Source: Methylosinus sp. C49 (GTDB lineage Bacteria > Pseudomonadota > Alphaproteobacteria > Rhizobiales > Beijerinckiaceae). Taken from it: a DNA stretch of 64,000 bases. The position numbers and the translations under genes are program-made. The DNA is taken from contig NZ_AP022332.1 in the NCBI RefSeq assembly GCF_009936375.1, forward strand, positions 372,001-436,000, given 5' to 3'. Below are positions 42,243 to 50,580 of this stretch, in pieces (within the stretch, counting starts at the first letter, position 1; every line of letters starts with the position of its first letter). Below the pieces are notes generated by a model, which was not told the DNA's origin, ran no database searches, and worked only from the letters and a program-made list of their open reading frames with translations.

Positions 42243-44489
42243 TCAGAATTTGAGCTGCGCCGACACGGCGAAGCTGCGCGGCGAGCCGACATAATTGGAA
42301 GCGATCCAATAGGCCTTGTTCGCCACATTGGAGACATTGAAACGCAGCACGAGCTCCTGTCCGAGTGGCAATTTCCGGCCGAAGAATTCGGAGGTGCGAT
42401 AGCGGAAGCCGACATCCTCCGTGGCGAAGGAGGGCAGATATTCCGTGTTGAGGCGATCGACCGCCTGCTGGCCGGTGAAATAATAGCCGCCAGTCAGCGT
42501 GAGGCCTGGCAGGAAAGGAAGATCATATTCCAATGTAACCTTTCCTTCGGTGCGCGCAATGTCGGTCGGGACTTTGCCGTTGATGGTGGGAGCCGTCGCA
42601 GACGTATTGCTCTGCGTGACGCGCGGGTCGAGCAGCGTCACGCCGCCGAAGATGCGCAACCCCTCATAAAGATTGCCGGTGACGGTCAGCTCGACGCCGC
42701 GATTGCGCTGCCGGCCGTCCTGCACATAAGTATAAGTGCTGTTGCCGTTGTAGCGCGCATATTGCAGCGCCTGCTCGATCTGGAAAAAGGCCGCGGTGAG
42801 CAGCAGGCCATCGACGTCGGCCTTGGCGCCGATCTCATATTCACGGCCGACATAGGGCGAGAGCGTCTGGCCGCCATTGGTGTAGACCGGCGTTCCGCTG
42901 CTCGGCACGACCTGGCCGCCCTGCAGGGATTCGCTATAGGTCGCATAGGTCGAAATCCAGTCTAGCGGCTTGAAGATCAAGGATGCGCTCGGCGAGAGCC
43001 GGCTCTGGTCATAGGCGGAGGTCACGGCGCCGGTCGTGACATTGAAATTCGTGCCGTGCACCCAGGTGTAATTGCCGCCGACGAGCAGCGACCAATGATC
43101 GTCGAATTTGATCTCGTCGCCGAGAATAACGTTCTTCTCATTATTGTAGCCCGACGTCCTGTTCGGGCCGACGCTCGACGAATACCAGCCGGGCGCGGCG
43201 AAATAGAGCGGCGTCGCATAGGGCAGTCCGTTGATCGTCCAGGAATTGAAGCTCTCGGGATCGCGCGCGGAGCGATAATCGTCGCCGTAGAATCCGGCTG
43301 TCACCTTGTGATGGATGAAGCCCGTGTCGAAGACAGCGTCGACGAAAGCGTAGCCGGAATTGCCGAACTCGCGCGAGTTGGAATTATGCGCGGTGGTCTG
43401 ACTATAAGCGAGATTGAGATTGGAGACGGAGTTGTTCGTATAGAAATTATTGCGCGTCATATTCATATTATACGAATAGGCCGCGCGCGCGGTGAAGACG
43501 TCGTCGATCTTCCATTTGAAATCGAGACCGACGCGATCGCGCTGCGTGTCGAAGGCGGAGAGAGGCTGACCGTAATATTTCGTCGGATCGGGCGCTCCCG
43601 GGTGGCGCACCTTGCTGGAGCCGTCGGAATTGGTCGCGAAGCTCCAGAAGGGGTCGGCGCCGCGCACGTTGAAATCCATATGCGAGGCGATGAAGGTGAA
43701 GGACATGTCCTGAACCGGGCGCCACGCCAGAGCGGCGGTGAGAACGTCGCGCCTCACGCTCTGCTGGTCGACCGGCGCGTCGCCGGTCTGGCCGACGATA
43801 TTGAGCCGATAGGAGAATTGCCCATCCCTGTCGATCGGCCCTCCGAAATCGCCATGCAGATAGGGCGACAGACCGCCATAATTGCCGATGGTCACATCGG
43901 CGAGCGGCTTATCCGTTGGTCGCTTGTAGACGTAATTCATCAGCCCGCCGACATTGTTCGGGCCATAGAGAAAGCTGGTGAGGCCGGTGTAGATCTCCAC
44001 CCGCTCCTTGTCCTCGAGCGGGTTGATCGCGAGATTTTGCGTGCGCAGCCCATCTTCCGCGCGTCCCGAGCTATTGGCGAAAGGGAAGCCGCGCATTTTG
44101 AAATTCGGCGAGGCGCCGCGCGCCGTCGTCGTGCGCAGCTGAATAACGGGGCTGACCTTGAAGATGTCGTCCGGCTTCCATGCCTGTAGATTTTCGAGGA
44201 GATCAGCGGAGAGAACATTGACCGAATAGGGCGTGTCGAGAATGGCCTTGGCGCCGAGTGGGCCGAGATTGCTCACTTTGCTCGGCTTATAGCCTGCGGC
44301 TTCGCTCCCCTCCGCGGCGGGCTCGCCGCGATCGGAGGTGATGGTGATCGGCGGCAACGGCGTCGCCTCCTGCGCGGCGGCGTGATCGAGCCCGACGATC
44401 AGCGCGACGCCGGAGGCGAGAGTCGTCATCGCCGGGCGTCGAGCGGTCTTGGCCTTCAGGTCGAATGCGTTCATATCCCCATTCCCCAT
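42243..44489 (-). CDS. TonB-dependent siderophore-type outer membrane receptor
   Basis: The protein is 748 residues from ATG 44489; ATG 44474 is the alternative start. It has a signal peptide (ending about DHAAA/QEA) and a plug domain (LDTPYSVNVLSADLLENLQA, LYGPNNVGGLMNYVYKRP). A 22-strand-type barrel ends in the aromatic ...FAVSAQLKF, as outer-membrane barrels do. It is of the FhuE/FoxA-like siderophore receptor class. The mature protein takes chelated metal across the outer membrane using TonB energy, probably the TonB at 48426. It follows the NifD-like gene by 96 bases. Confidence 0.9.
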   Translation of the reverse strand: MGNGDMNAFDLKAKTARRPAMTTLASGVALIVGLDHAAAQEATPLPPITITSDRGEPAAEGSEAAGYKPSKVSNLGPLGAKAILDTPYSVNVLSADLLENLQAWKPDDIFKVSPVIQLRTTTARGASPNFKMRGFPFANSSGRAEDGLRTQNLAINPLEDKERVEIYTGLTSFLYGPNNVGGLMNYVYKRPTDKPLADVTIGNYGGLSPYLHGDFGGPIDRDGQFSYRLNIVGQTGDAPVDQQSVRRDVLTAALAWRPVQDMSFTFIASHMDFNVRGADPFWSFATNSDGSSKVRHPGAPDPTKYYGQPLSAFDTQRDRVGLDFKWKIDDVFTARAAYSYNMNMTRNNFYTNNSVSNLNLAYSQTTAHNSNSREFGNSGYAFVDAVFDTGFIHHKVTAGFYGDDYRSARDPESFNSWTINGLPYATPLYFAAPGWYSSSVGPNRTSGYNNEKNVILGDEIKFDDHWSLLVGGNYTWVHGTNFNVTTGAVTSAYDQSRLSPSASLIFKPLDWISTYATYSESLQGGQVVPSSGTPVYTNGGQTLSPYVGREYEIGAKADVDGLLLTAAFFQIEQALQYARYNGNSTYTYVQDGRQRNRGVELTVTGNLYEGLRIFGGVTLLDPRVTQSNTSATAPTINGKVPTDIARTEGKVTLEYDLPFLPGLTLTGGYYFTGQQAVDRLNTEYLPSFATEDVGFRYRTSEFFGRKLPLGQELVLRFNVSNVANKAYWIASNYVGSPRSFAVSAQLKF

Positions 44490-44585
44490 TTTGCTGCGCG
44501 CGTCGCGACGCGCGCGTCCCCGTTCGGCGCCTCTCGCGAGTCGCCGTTGCCGCCGTCCGTTCGCGCGTGGAATTGCGCTAGTCGC

Positions 44586-46229
44586 TCATGAAAATTCGAA
44601 AGCGTCGCGCCGCTTGCGCGCCGCCGATTGCGGTCGGCTGTCGGCGCCGGAGGACGAGAGCCTCGGAGAAGTCTCCACCATCCAGGGCGCGCGGAGCAGC
44701 CCACGCCAGGGCGCGGTGAGATGGCGGTCGAGCGCGTCGGCTAGTCGCGCGAAGCCGTCATATCCCCAATAGTGATTGCCCTTGCGGTCGAAGAGAGGCG
44801 ACAACGGCAGCGCGGGGAAGCCGCGCTTGCGCCAATCGTATTCGTCGCGCTCGAGCCCGAGAACGAGATCCGGCGCCGCCTCGGCGAGATAGGCTTCGAC
44901 AGCGCCGGCGCTCGGCGTCTCGCCGTCGCAGACGCGCCGCGGCTGGCGCCGGGCGCCGGTCTTGCCCGTCCATCCCGTGACATCGCCGATCCGCATGCCG
45001 AGCAGCCGGAAGGGCTCGAGCTGATCCTGCGTCATGGGCTTGAAATGAAGCAGCAGCTTTCCCTGCAGCCGCGGTCGATAGCGCGCGACGACAGCATCTG
45101 TCGCGGCGCGATTTTTCGCGATCACGCGTTCGGCGCGCGCCTGAATCTGCGGGCCGAAATGCGCGGCGACGGCGCGCAGCGCGGCGTCCGTCGCCGAAGG
45201 CCCCGCGAAGCAGGTCCATTGAATCGGCGCGCCGAACCAAGTGTGGAGAAGCTGCGCATAGCCGCCCGCGCGCAGGTCGCGCGGCGGCTCCTGGCCGAGC
45301 GAAAATCCGATGACCAGCTTGCAGCCGCTCGCCTTGGCGAGATCGCTCGAGGAGGAGCCTGTCAGCACATGGATCGGCCGCAGGCCAATGTCGCGCAGCA
45401 GCCGATCGACGATCCAGACGAGGCCGGCGGCGTCGCGATAAAAGGTAAGAGCGACGTCGCGCGTGCTCGAGCGCGCCTGCTTCTCGCGGCTCTGCGCGGC
45501 TTTCAGCGCCGCGGCGGTGTCGACGACATAAGTGCAGGTGATCCGCGCGGATTCGCTCGCGATCGGAATGATCTGCATGTCGAGGGCGCGCGCCTTGATC
45601 TTGGCGACGCCGCGCGCATTGGCGTTCATCAGAGCGATCGGGTCCTCGTTCAGTATGGTCGCACCGCGCGCCAGCGGAAACAGCGTCTTCAATTCGTCGA
45701 GCGCGCGGGCGAGACGCACATCGCCGTCGTCGTCCATATCCTCGGCGCGCAGATCGGTGCAGGCGTGCAGTTCCGCGAATCCATCGACGCCTTGCACGAA
45801 ACCCGGCGCGACGAACCGCGTCGCCTGCGAGAAGACGCCGCAGCCGACCGGGCCGTGGACGAGCGGAGCCATATCGAGATTGGCGCCCCAGCCGCTATTG
45901 CTCTCCCCTATGAAAGAGCCCGTGCAATAGCGCAGCAGCCCAGCGTCGGCATGGGGCCGCGATGGCGGCTCGGGCAGTCGATCCATCGACATGCGCTCGC
46001 GCGGCGGTTGGACCGGCCGTTCGCTCTTGGGCTTGCGGCCGCGCGGGTCCTTCTTGTAATCGGCCGCGGCGCTCACGCTCTCGGGCGTCGGCGCGGATGG
46101 CGATCGCTTCGGCGTGATTCCGACCATCCCCGCGGACGGGCCGGTACGCCATCGGATCGTGAGACCCTTCTGTTTTTTTGGGAGAAGTGGGTTGAGCGAA
46201 CGCATGCCCGGATTGGCGACCTTCGTCAT
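44586..46229 (-). CDS. Orphan NifD-like nitrogenase component 1 family protein
   Basis: From about residue 97 the 547-residue protein aligns along its length with NifD. C102 (RYC) and C130 (HGPVGCG) match two P-cluster cysteines. The third position (NifD C154 in ECPIGL) is Asp196 (EDPIAL), while an extra C157 (HACTDL) lies nearby. The regions holding the FeMo-cofactor ligands are present, but the Cys275 site reads KLVIGFS and the His442 site reads LPLSPLFD, so both ligands are lost. LFPLARGATI, FGPQIQARAERVIAKN, KYRPRL-like RYRPRLQGK and HYWGYDGFA confirm homology. Residues 1-95 are a Pro/Arg-rich extension. GGAG six bases before ATG 46229 supports the start. No NifH or NifK is near. Confidence 0.85.
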   Translation of the reverse strand: MTKVANPGMRSLNPLLPKKQKGLTIRWRTGPSAGMVGITPKRSPSAPTPESVSAAADYKKDPRGRKPKSERPVQPPRERMSMDRLPEPPSRPHADAGLLRYCTGSFIGESNSGWGANLDMAPLVHGPVGCGVFSQATRFVAPGFVQGVDGFAELHACTDLRAEDMDDDGDVRLARALDELKTLFPLARGATILNEDPIALMNANARGVAKIKARALDMQIIPIASESARITCTYVVDTAAALKAAQSREKQARSSTRDVALTFYRDAAGLVWIVDRLLRDIGLRPIHVLTGSSSSDLAKASGCKLVIGFSLGQEPPRDLRAGGYAQLLHTWFGAPIQWTCFAGPSATDAALRAVAAHFGPQIQARAERVIAKNRAATDAVVARYRPRLQGKLLLHFKPMTQDQLEPFRLLGMRIGDVTGWTGKTGARRQPRRVCDGETPSAGAVEAYLAEAAPDLVLGLERDEYDWRKRGFPALPLSPLFDRKGNHYWGYDGFARLADALDRHLTAPWRGLLRAPWMVETSPRLSSSGADSRPQSAARKRRDAFEFS

Positions 46230-46560
46230 GTATGGCTCCTATATAACGGTAGCCTCCCGCGTCGCTGTCAACATTTTTTTATTTGTTTGCAAACAGATAA
46301 TTACTTGTCTGAAAACCGACAAGCGATCTTCCGGTTTTCGACGCGGCGCAGCGGCCGCAAAATCAGGAAAGAGCGCGCGCTTCGCTCCTTCGAGCTGGCC
46401 TTCCACACGCCGAGCGTGTCGCCGCTCCGCCCTCATCGTCGACGCCAAATATCGGTTGGAACGCAAGAAAATGCCATCGGCGCCGCAAGAATCGGCTTTT
46501 GCGCCATGGCGCGCTCATGCAATATATCTATCCTACATAGCGTGAACGAGGAGTGGAGCA
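46230..46560. promoter_or_regulatory. Divergent promoter region with palindromes
   Basis: The 331-base region between the two operons is much AT-richer than the genes. It contains a perfect 12-base palindrome TGTTTGCAAACA (46284-46295) and an inverted repeat CTTGTC (46304-46309) / GACAAG (46318-46323) with an 8-base spacer. A TTGACA lies at 46271-46266 (minus strand), giving a -35 candidate for the NifD-like operon. TATATAACG (46240-46248) and TACATAGCG (46534-46542) resemble half sites of ModE-type boxes at both ends, but their partner halves are weak. These are candidate operators for a metal-responsive regulator not encoded here. Confidence 0.5.
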
Positions 46561-47619
46561 GTGGCATTCGCAGCCGACGTCGATTCGGGGACGACTCACG
46601 GGCCCATCGTCGAGAGCCTGCCGATCCTGCTCTATGGTCTGCTCTTTCTGCTGATGCTTTTCTCGCTGACTCTGGGCCGCTATCCCGTGCCTTTCGCGGA
46701 TGTCGCGCGCATCGTCTTCACCACCTTCCCGATCAACGCCGTCGGCGCTTACGAGAACGCCCCCTGGGTCGTCGTCGAGATCGTGCGCATGCCGCGCATT
46801 CTGCTCGTCACGCTATGTGGCATGGGGCTCGCGATGTCGGGCGCGGCGATGCAGGGCGTCTTCCGCAATCCGCTCGTCGGGCCAGAGATCGCCGGCGTCT
46901 CGTCCGGCGCCGCGCTCGGCGGCGTCGCCGCCATAATGCTGTCCTGGCCGCCGCTCGCCATTGTCGGCCTCGCCTTCGGCTCCGGCCTCGGCGCGCTCGC
47001 CGCCGCTTTCGCGCTCGCTCGGCTCACCGGACGCGCCAGCACGCTCGCTCTCGTGCTCTCCGGCGTCATCGTCGGCGGCTTCTGCGGCTCGCTCGTCGGC
47101 CTGTTGCAGACGCTCGCCGATCCTTTGGTGAAGCTGCCCTCCATCGTCTATTGGCTGCTCGGCAGCTTCGCCGGCGCCACTTACGACAAGGTGGCGATCG
47201 TCGCCTGCGTCACGCTCTTTGCGGGCACGGCGCTGCTCGCCTTGCGCTGGCGCATCAATCTGCTCTCGCTGGGCGAGACCGACGCCGCGGCGCTCGGCGT
47301 CAATGTCGAGGCGCTCCGCTGGGGTCTGATGGGCCTCGTGGCCCTGCTCGTCGCCGCGCAGGTCTCCGTCTCGGGCGGCGTCGGCTGGGTCGGGCTAATC
47401 GTGCCGCATCTCGCCCGCATGCTGGTCGGGCCGGAGCATACACGCCTCTTGCCGACCTCCGCTTGTCTCGGCGGCATTTATCTCCTCGCCATGGACGATA
47501 TCGCGCGCAGCGCGACCGAGCAGGAGATTCCGATCGGCCTGCTGACCAGCGCGGTCGGCACGCCGGTCTTCGCTTTCCTCTTCTGGAAGACGCAATCGAA
47601 AGGCTGGATGCGTGAGTGA
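46561..47619 (+). CDS. FecCD-type ABC permease
   Basis: The 352-residue protein starts on GTG at 46561 after GAGGAG and has about nine to ten membrane helices in the BtuC/FecCD pattern: SLTLGRYPVPFADVARIVFT near the start, RMPRILLVTLCGMGLAMSGAAMQG, RNPLVGPEIAGVSSGAALG, GGVGWVGLIVPHLARMLVGPEH and the C-terminal GLLTSAVGTPVFAFLFW. It forms the homodimeric inner-membrane channel for siderophores or cobalamin-like ligands. It overlaps the ATPase gene by eight bases. Confidence 0.93.
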   Translation: MAFAADVDSGTTHGPIVESLPILLYGLLFLLMLFSLTLGRYPVPFADVARIVFTTFPINAVGAYENAPWVVVEIVRMPRILLVTLCGMGLAMSGAAMQGVFRNPLVGPEIAGVSSGAALGGVAAIMLSWPPLAIVGLAFGSGLGALAAAFALARLTGRASTLALVLSGVIVGGFCGSLVGLLQTLADPLVKLPSIVYWLLGSFAGATYDKVAIVACVTLFAGTALLALRWRINLLSLGETDAAALGVNVEALRWGLMGLVALLVAAQVSVSGGVGWVGLIVPHLARMLVGPEHTRLLPTSACLGGIYLLAMDDIARSATEQEIPIGLLTSAVGTPVFAFLFWKTQSKGWMRE

Positions 47620-48415
47620 GCCGGCGATCGCCCTTACCGACCTCGGCTATTTCTATCGGCCGAACCAATGGGTGCTGCGCCATTGCGACATGCGCGTCGC
47701 ACGCGGCCGCGTCTTCGCGCTGCTCGGCCCCAATGGCCGGGGCAAGACGACGCTGCTGCATCTCCTCATCGGCGCGCTGAAGCCCTGCGAGGGCTCCCTT
47801 ACGGTGAATGGGCGCATCGCCTTCGTGCCGCAGCACTTCGAGGTCACCTTCGACTATACCGCGCTCGACATGGCGCTGATGGGGCGCGCCCGAAAGATCG
47901 GCCTGTTCGCGCAGCCCTCGCGCGCCGACGAGGCGGCGGCGCTCGCCGCGCTCGATCGCTTCGGCATGGCCGATTACGCCGAGCGGCCCTTCGGCGAGTT
48001 CTCGGGCGGCCAGCGCCAGCTCGTCATCTTCGCGCGCGCGCTGGTTGCGGAAGCCGATATTCTCGTTCTCGACGAGCCGACATCGGCGCTCGACCTCGAG
48101 AACCAGTCGCTGGTACTCGAGCGCATCTCCGCCCTCGCGCGCGACGACGGGCTGACGATCGTGATGACGACGCATCATCCGCATCACGCGTTGGCGGTCG
48201 CCGACGAGGCGCTGCTGATGCGCGGGCAAGCCGATTATCTCTGCGGCAGAGCGCGCGAGATTTTGACCGAGGACAATCTCTGCTCGCTCTATCGCGCGCC
48301 GCTGAAGCGCATCGCCTTCGAGCACGAAGGTCGCGAGATCGAGACCATCGCGCCGATCCTCGTGCCTGCCAAGACGGGGCGTCGTCGCTCCGACGAGATC
48401 GTCGGAGCAGATTGA
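47612..48415 (+). CDS. FecE/BtuD-type ABC transporter ATPase
   Basis: The 267-residue protein has Walker A GPNGRGKTT (39-47), the signature FSGGQRQ (130-136), Walker B ILVLDEPTSALD (150-161) and the H-loop TTHHPHHAL. The Arg in Walker A (GRGKT in place of GAGKT or GSGKS) is uncommon but tolerated. It powers the FecCD-type permease encoded by the overlapping gene upstream. The C-terminal tail after about residue 250 is short and basic. Confidence 0.93.
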   Translation: MSEPAIALTDLGYFYRPNQWVLRHCDMRVARGRVFALLGPNGRGKTTLLHLLIGALKPCEGSLTVNGRIAFVPQHFEVTFDYTALDMALMGRARKIGLFAQPSRADEAAALAALDRFGMADYAERPFGEFSGGQRQLVIFARALVAEADILVLDEPTSALDLENQSLVLERISALARDDGLTIVMTTHHPHHALAVADEALLMRGQADYLCGRAREILTEDNLCSLYRAPLKRIAFEHEGREIETIAPILVPAKTGRRRSDEIVGAD

Positions 48416-48425
48416 TGAGCCCGCT

Positions 48426-49304
48426 ATGACGGACGAGACTCCACGCGAGGTTTCTCTCGCAGCGCGATCTCGCGCACATGAGGAAACGGTTCTGCCGGCC
48501 TGGCTGCGGCCATTGGCGATCGGCGTCGCCCTCGGCGCGCATGCGGCGATATTGATCGGCTTCATCGCTTTCGTCGTCGACAAGCCGACGCCGCTCGAGG
48601 ATGTGCGCGTCGAGCTCGTGCCGCAAGGCGAGACGGTGACCGAGACGAGCGTCTCGCGGACGCCGGACGCCGCGCCGACCTTCGCGCTCGACCCCACGCC
48701 CGCCGCCACGCCCGATCCGACTTTGCGCGAGGATCCGGACGTCGCCAAGCCGAAGGAGCGCGCGTCCGCCGAGACGGTGGACCTCTTGTCCGCGCCCTTG
48801 CCGCAGATGGAAGCGTCTGACGCGGTGGAGCAGCCGCCGATCGAGAATGCGCAGAAGAGCTGGCGCCGCGTGGAGGAGAAGAAGCGCAAGGAGGAGATGG
48901 AAGAGGCCCGGCGCCAGGCGGCGCAACGCGTCGCGTGCTTGGAGCAGGCGCGCGCCCGCCAACAGGCGGCGCATTCGCAATCGGGCGCCGCCGCCGTGCG
49001 GGAGGGCGCCGGCGACGCGCCGCGCATGTCCAACGCCGCCTATGCGGCGCTGGTCTCGGCCGAGATCAACCGCCACAAGCATTATCCGCCGAGCGCCCGC
49101 GAGAGAGGCGCGACCGGCTCTGTCGGCGTCGTCTTTTCGATCGGACCGTCAGGCGCCGTCACCAGCCACGCCATCACGCGTTCCTCGGGCAATGGCGCGA
49201 TCGACGCCGCCGTGCATCAGATGCTGGCCGTATCCCGTCCGCCACGGCAGACCGGCGGATATTTCCGCGGAAGCGTCGTCATTTCCTTCGACCTCTCGAG
49301 GTGA
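48426..49304 (+). CDS. TonB-family energy transducer
   Basis: The 292-residue protein has a cytoplasmic N-terminus, one membrane helix (about 31-53), a Pro/Thr/Glu-rich periplasmic spacer, a charged helix (KKRKEEMEEARRQAAQRVAC) and a C-terminal TonB domain (YAALVSAEINRHKHYPPSAR, GATGSVGVVFSIGPSGAVTS, QTGGYFRGSVVISFDL). It transmits energy to TonB-dependent receptors. It starts 10 bases after the ATPase stop, as the last gene of the rightward operon, and likely serves the receptor at 42243-44489. No ExbB or ExbD is in the window. Confidence 0.88.
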   Translation: MTDETPREVSLAARSRAHEETVLPAWLRPLAIGVALGAHAAILIGFIAFVVDKPTPLEDVRVELVPQGETVTETSVSRTPDAAPTFALDPTPAATPDPTLREDPDVAKPKERASAETVDLLSAPLPQMEASDAVEQPPIENAQKSWRRVEEKKRKEEMEEARRQAAQRVACLEQARARQQAAHSQSGAAAVREGAGDAPRMSNAAYAALVSAEINRHKHYPPSARERGATGSVGVVFSIGPSGAVTSHAITRSSGNGAIDAAVHQMLAVSRPPRQTGGYFRGSVVISFDLSR

Positions 49305-49617
49305 TCGGCCCTACATCGCCTACCTACCGCTCGGCTTTGCCGCCTGCGGCCACCGCGAATGTCCGGGAAATCCAGGGAAAGCCGCCCCTCGGGTCATGTC
49401 GTTCGAACGGCCGGTTATGGCGCATCGCTCCCTTCTCTCCTCGTGATCCTGCCGCCGAATTGTGAGGAATGCGATCGACGAAGCAATGACCGCCGGCGCT
49501 TGCCGAACGACCGGACCATCGCCGGCTTCGGCGTGGGTGAAATCGCGCCGCCGTCGAGGCGGCGACGAGCATCGCCATGCGCCCGGTTCTGGACGAAAGC
49601 AAATTTGCTCCTGCCGC
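49305..49617. other. Gap with a degenerate repeat
   Basis: About 310 bases lie between the tonB and DUF4375 genes, which converge here. A segment at about 49349-49430 resembles one at about 57847-57950, sharing GAAATCC, GGGAAA, GCCCCTCG and a later ATGGCGCAT...CGCTC. I see no gene in it. It may be a worn copy of a small mobile repeat. Confidence 0.4.
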
Positions 49618-50580
49618 TCACGGCGCGTCGATCTCGCAAACGCGATCGGTCGTCGATCGGCCGCGGAACATGATGGCTTTGCCGCCGGAGTCGACCATAT
49701 GGAACAGGCCCTGATCGGTTAGGAAATACCAGGCGGTCGTCGGCGCGCCGGCGAATTCGCGCATCGGATCGCCGGCCGTCACGCGGTCGAGCCGCTGGCC
49801 CGCCTTGGCGACGAGGGCGCGAATGAGCTTCATGTAGCGGGGCGCGGCGGCCTCGGCGGCGGCGATGCGCGCGGCGCGATCGGGAAGCTGCTCGCCGCGC
49901 CGCCGGACTTCCGCCGCTATGCGGTCCGCGCTCGCCGGCGCGAGGGCGGGATGCGCGCGGAGCCATGCGCGATTGAGACCACGCAGATCCTCTGTCTTGT
50001 CCAAACCGAAAAACCGGTCGTCTATCGCTTCGAGCGCGGCGCGTTCGGCGCTCTTGCCGTAATCATGGATCGTCGTCGCGAGGAATTTCTTCAGCCGCGC
50101 CTCGCCCAGCGAATCGACGAGGCGGCCCCCCTCCTCGAACAGCGAGAGATGCTTTTTCGCTCCGATCGCCGCCAGACCTTCGCGGATCAGCCGCACCGAA
50201 TCGACATGCCAGCGCGAATTGAGGACGAACTGCGGGAAGCCGCCATTCTCCATCTGCGCCAGATAATAATCGACCTCATAGCTGCGCAGCGCCTCCTGCG
50301 ACATTTCGTCGAAGCGAATATGTTGCGCCAACAAATCGTTGAGGAAATCGATATTGGCCTGGACTATGTCATAGTCTGGATCGGTGGAGTCGACCGCGCT
50401 CTCGTCGACGACGATGGCGTTTTTGTCGGTGATCGAAATCATTTTCCGCTCCGTCGCAACGATAGGGTGTGTCAAATTGGCGGCGCCGTTCTTAATGCGC
50501 GGATGCGCCTCGGCGCCGAGCGCGCTCATCGATAAAAGGATGCCAAAATGAATCGTGAGATCACGAAGCCGTTGTCGCAT
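49618..50580 (-). CDS. Secreted DUF4375 (DMP19-like) domain protein
   Basis: The 320-residue protein from ATG 50580 has a signal peptide (MRQRLRDLTIHFGILL...ALGAEA). A DUF4375/DMP19-like domain follows, recognisable as LLAQHIRFDEMSQEALRSYE and DYYLAQMENGGFPQFVLNSR with RLIREGLAAIGA. The C-terminal third is rich in Ala/Arg helices and ends in a beta-rich segment (TAWYFLTDQGLFHMVD). DMP19 was described as a DNA-mimic protein in Neisseria, but a secreted version must do something else. It stands between the uptake locus and the two-component genes. Confidence 0.7.
   Translation of the reverse strand: MRQRLRDLTIHFGILLSMSALGAEAHPRIKNGAANLTHPIVATERKMISITDKNAIVVDESAVDSTDPDYDIVQANIDFLNDLLAQHIRFDEMSQEALRSYEVDYYLAQMENGGFPQFVLNSRWHVDSVRLIREGLAAIGAKKHLSLFEEGGRLVDSLGEARLKKFLATTIHDYGKSAERAALEAIDDRFFGLDKTEDLRGLNRAWLRAHPALAPASADRIAAEVRRRGEQLPDRAARIAAAEAAAPRYMKLIRALVAKAGQRLDRVTAGDPMREFAGAPTTAWYFLTDQGLFHMVDSGGKAIMFRGRSTTDRVCEIDAP

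Noticed and set aside
46355-46400. A third copy of the repeat seen at 49349 and 57847
   Set aside because: Only short stretches match (GCGGCCGCAAAATC, GGAAA, GCG) and the order soon fails, so it was not counted.
44772-47615. A 947-residue plus-strand open frame across the NifD-like gene, the promoter region and the permease gene
   Set aside because: It is antisense to the NifD-like gene and out of frame with the permease, with no ribosome site or motif. Both real genes have clear family patterns.
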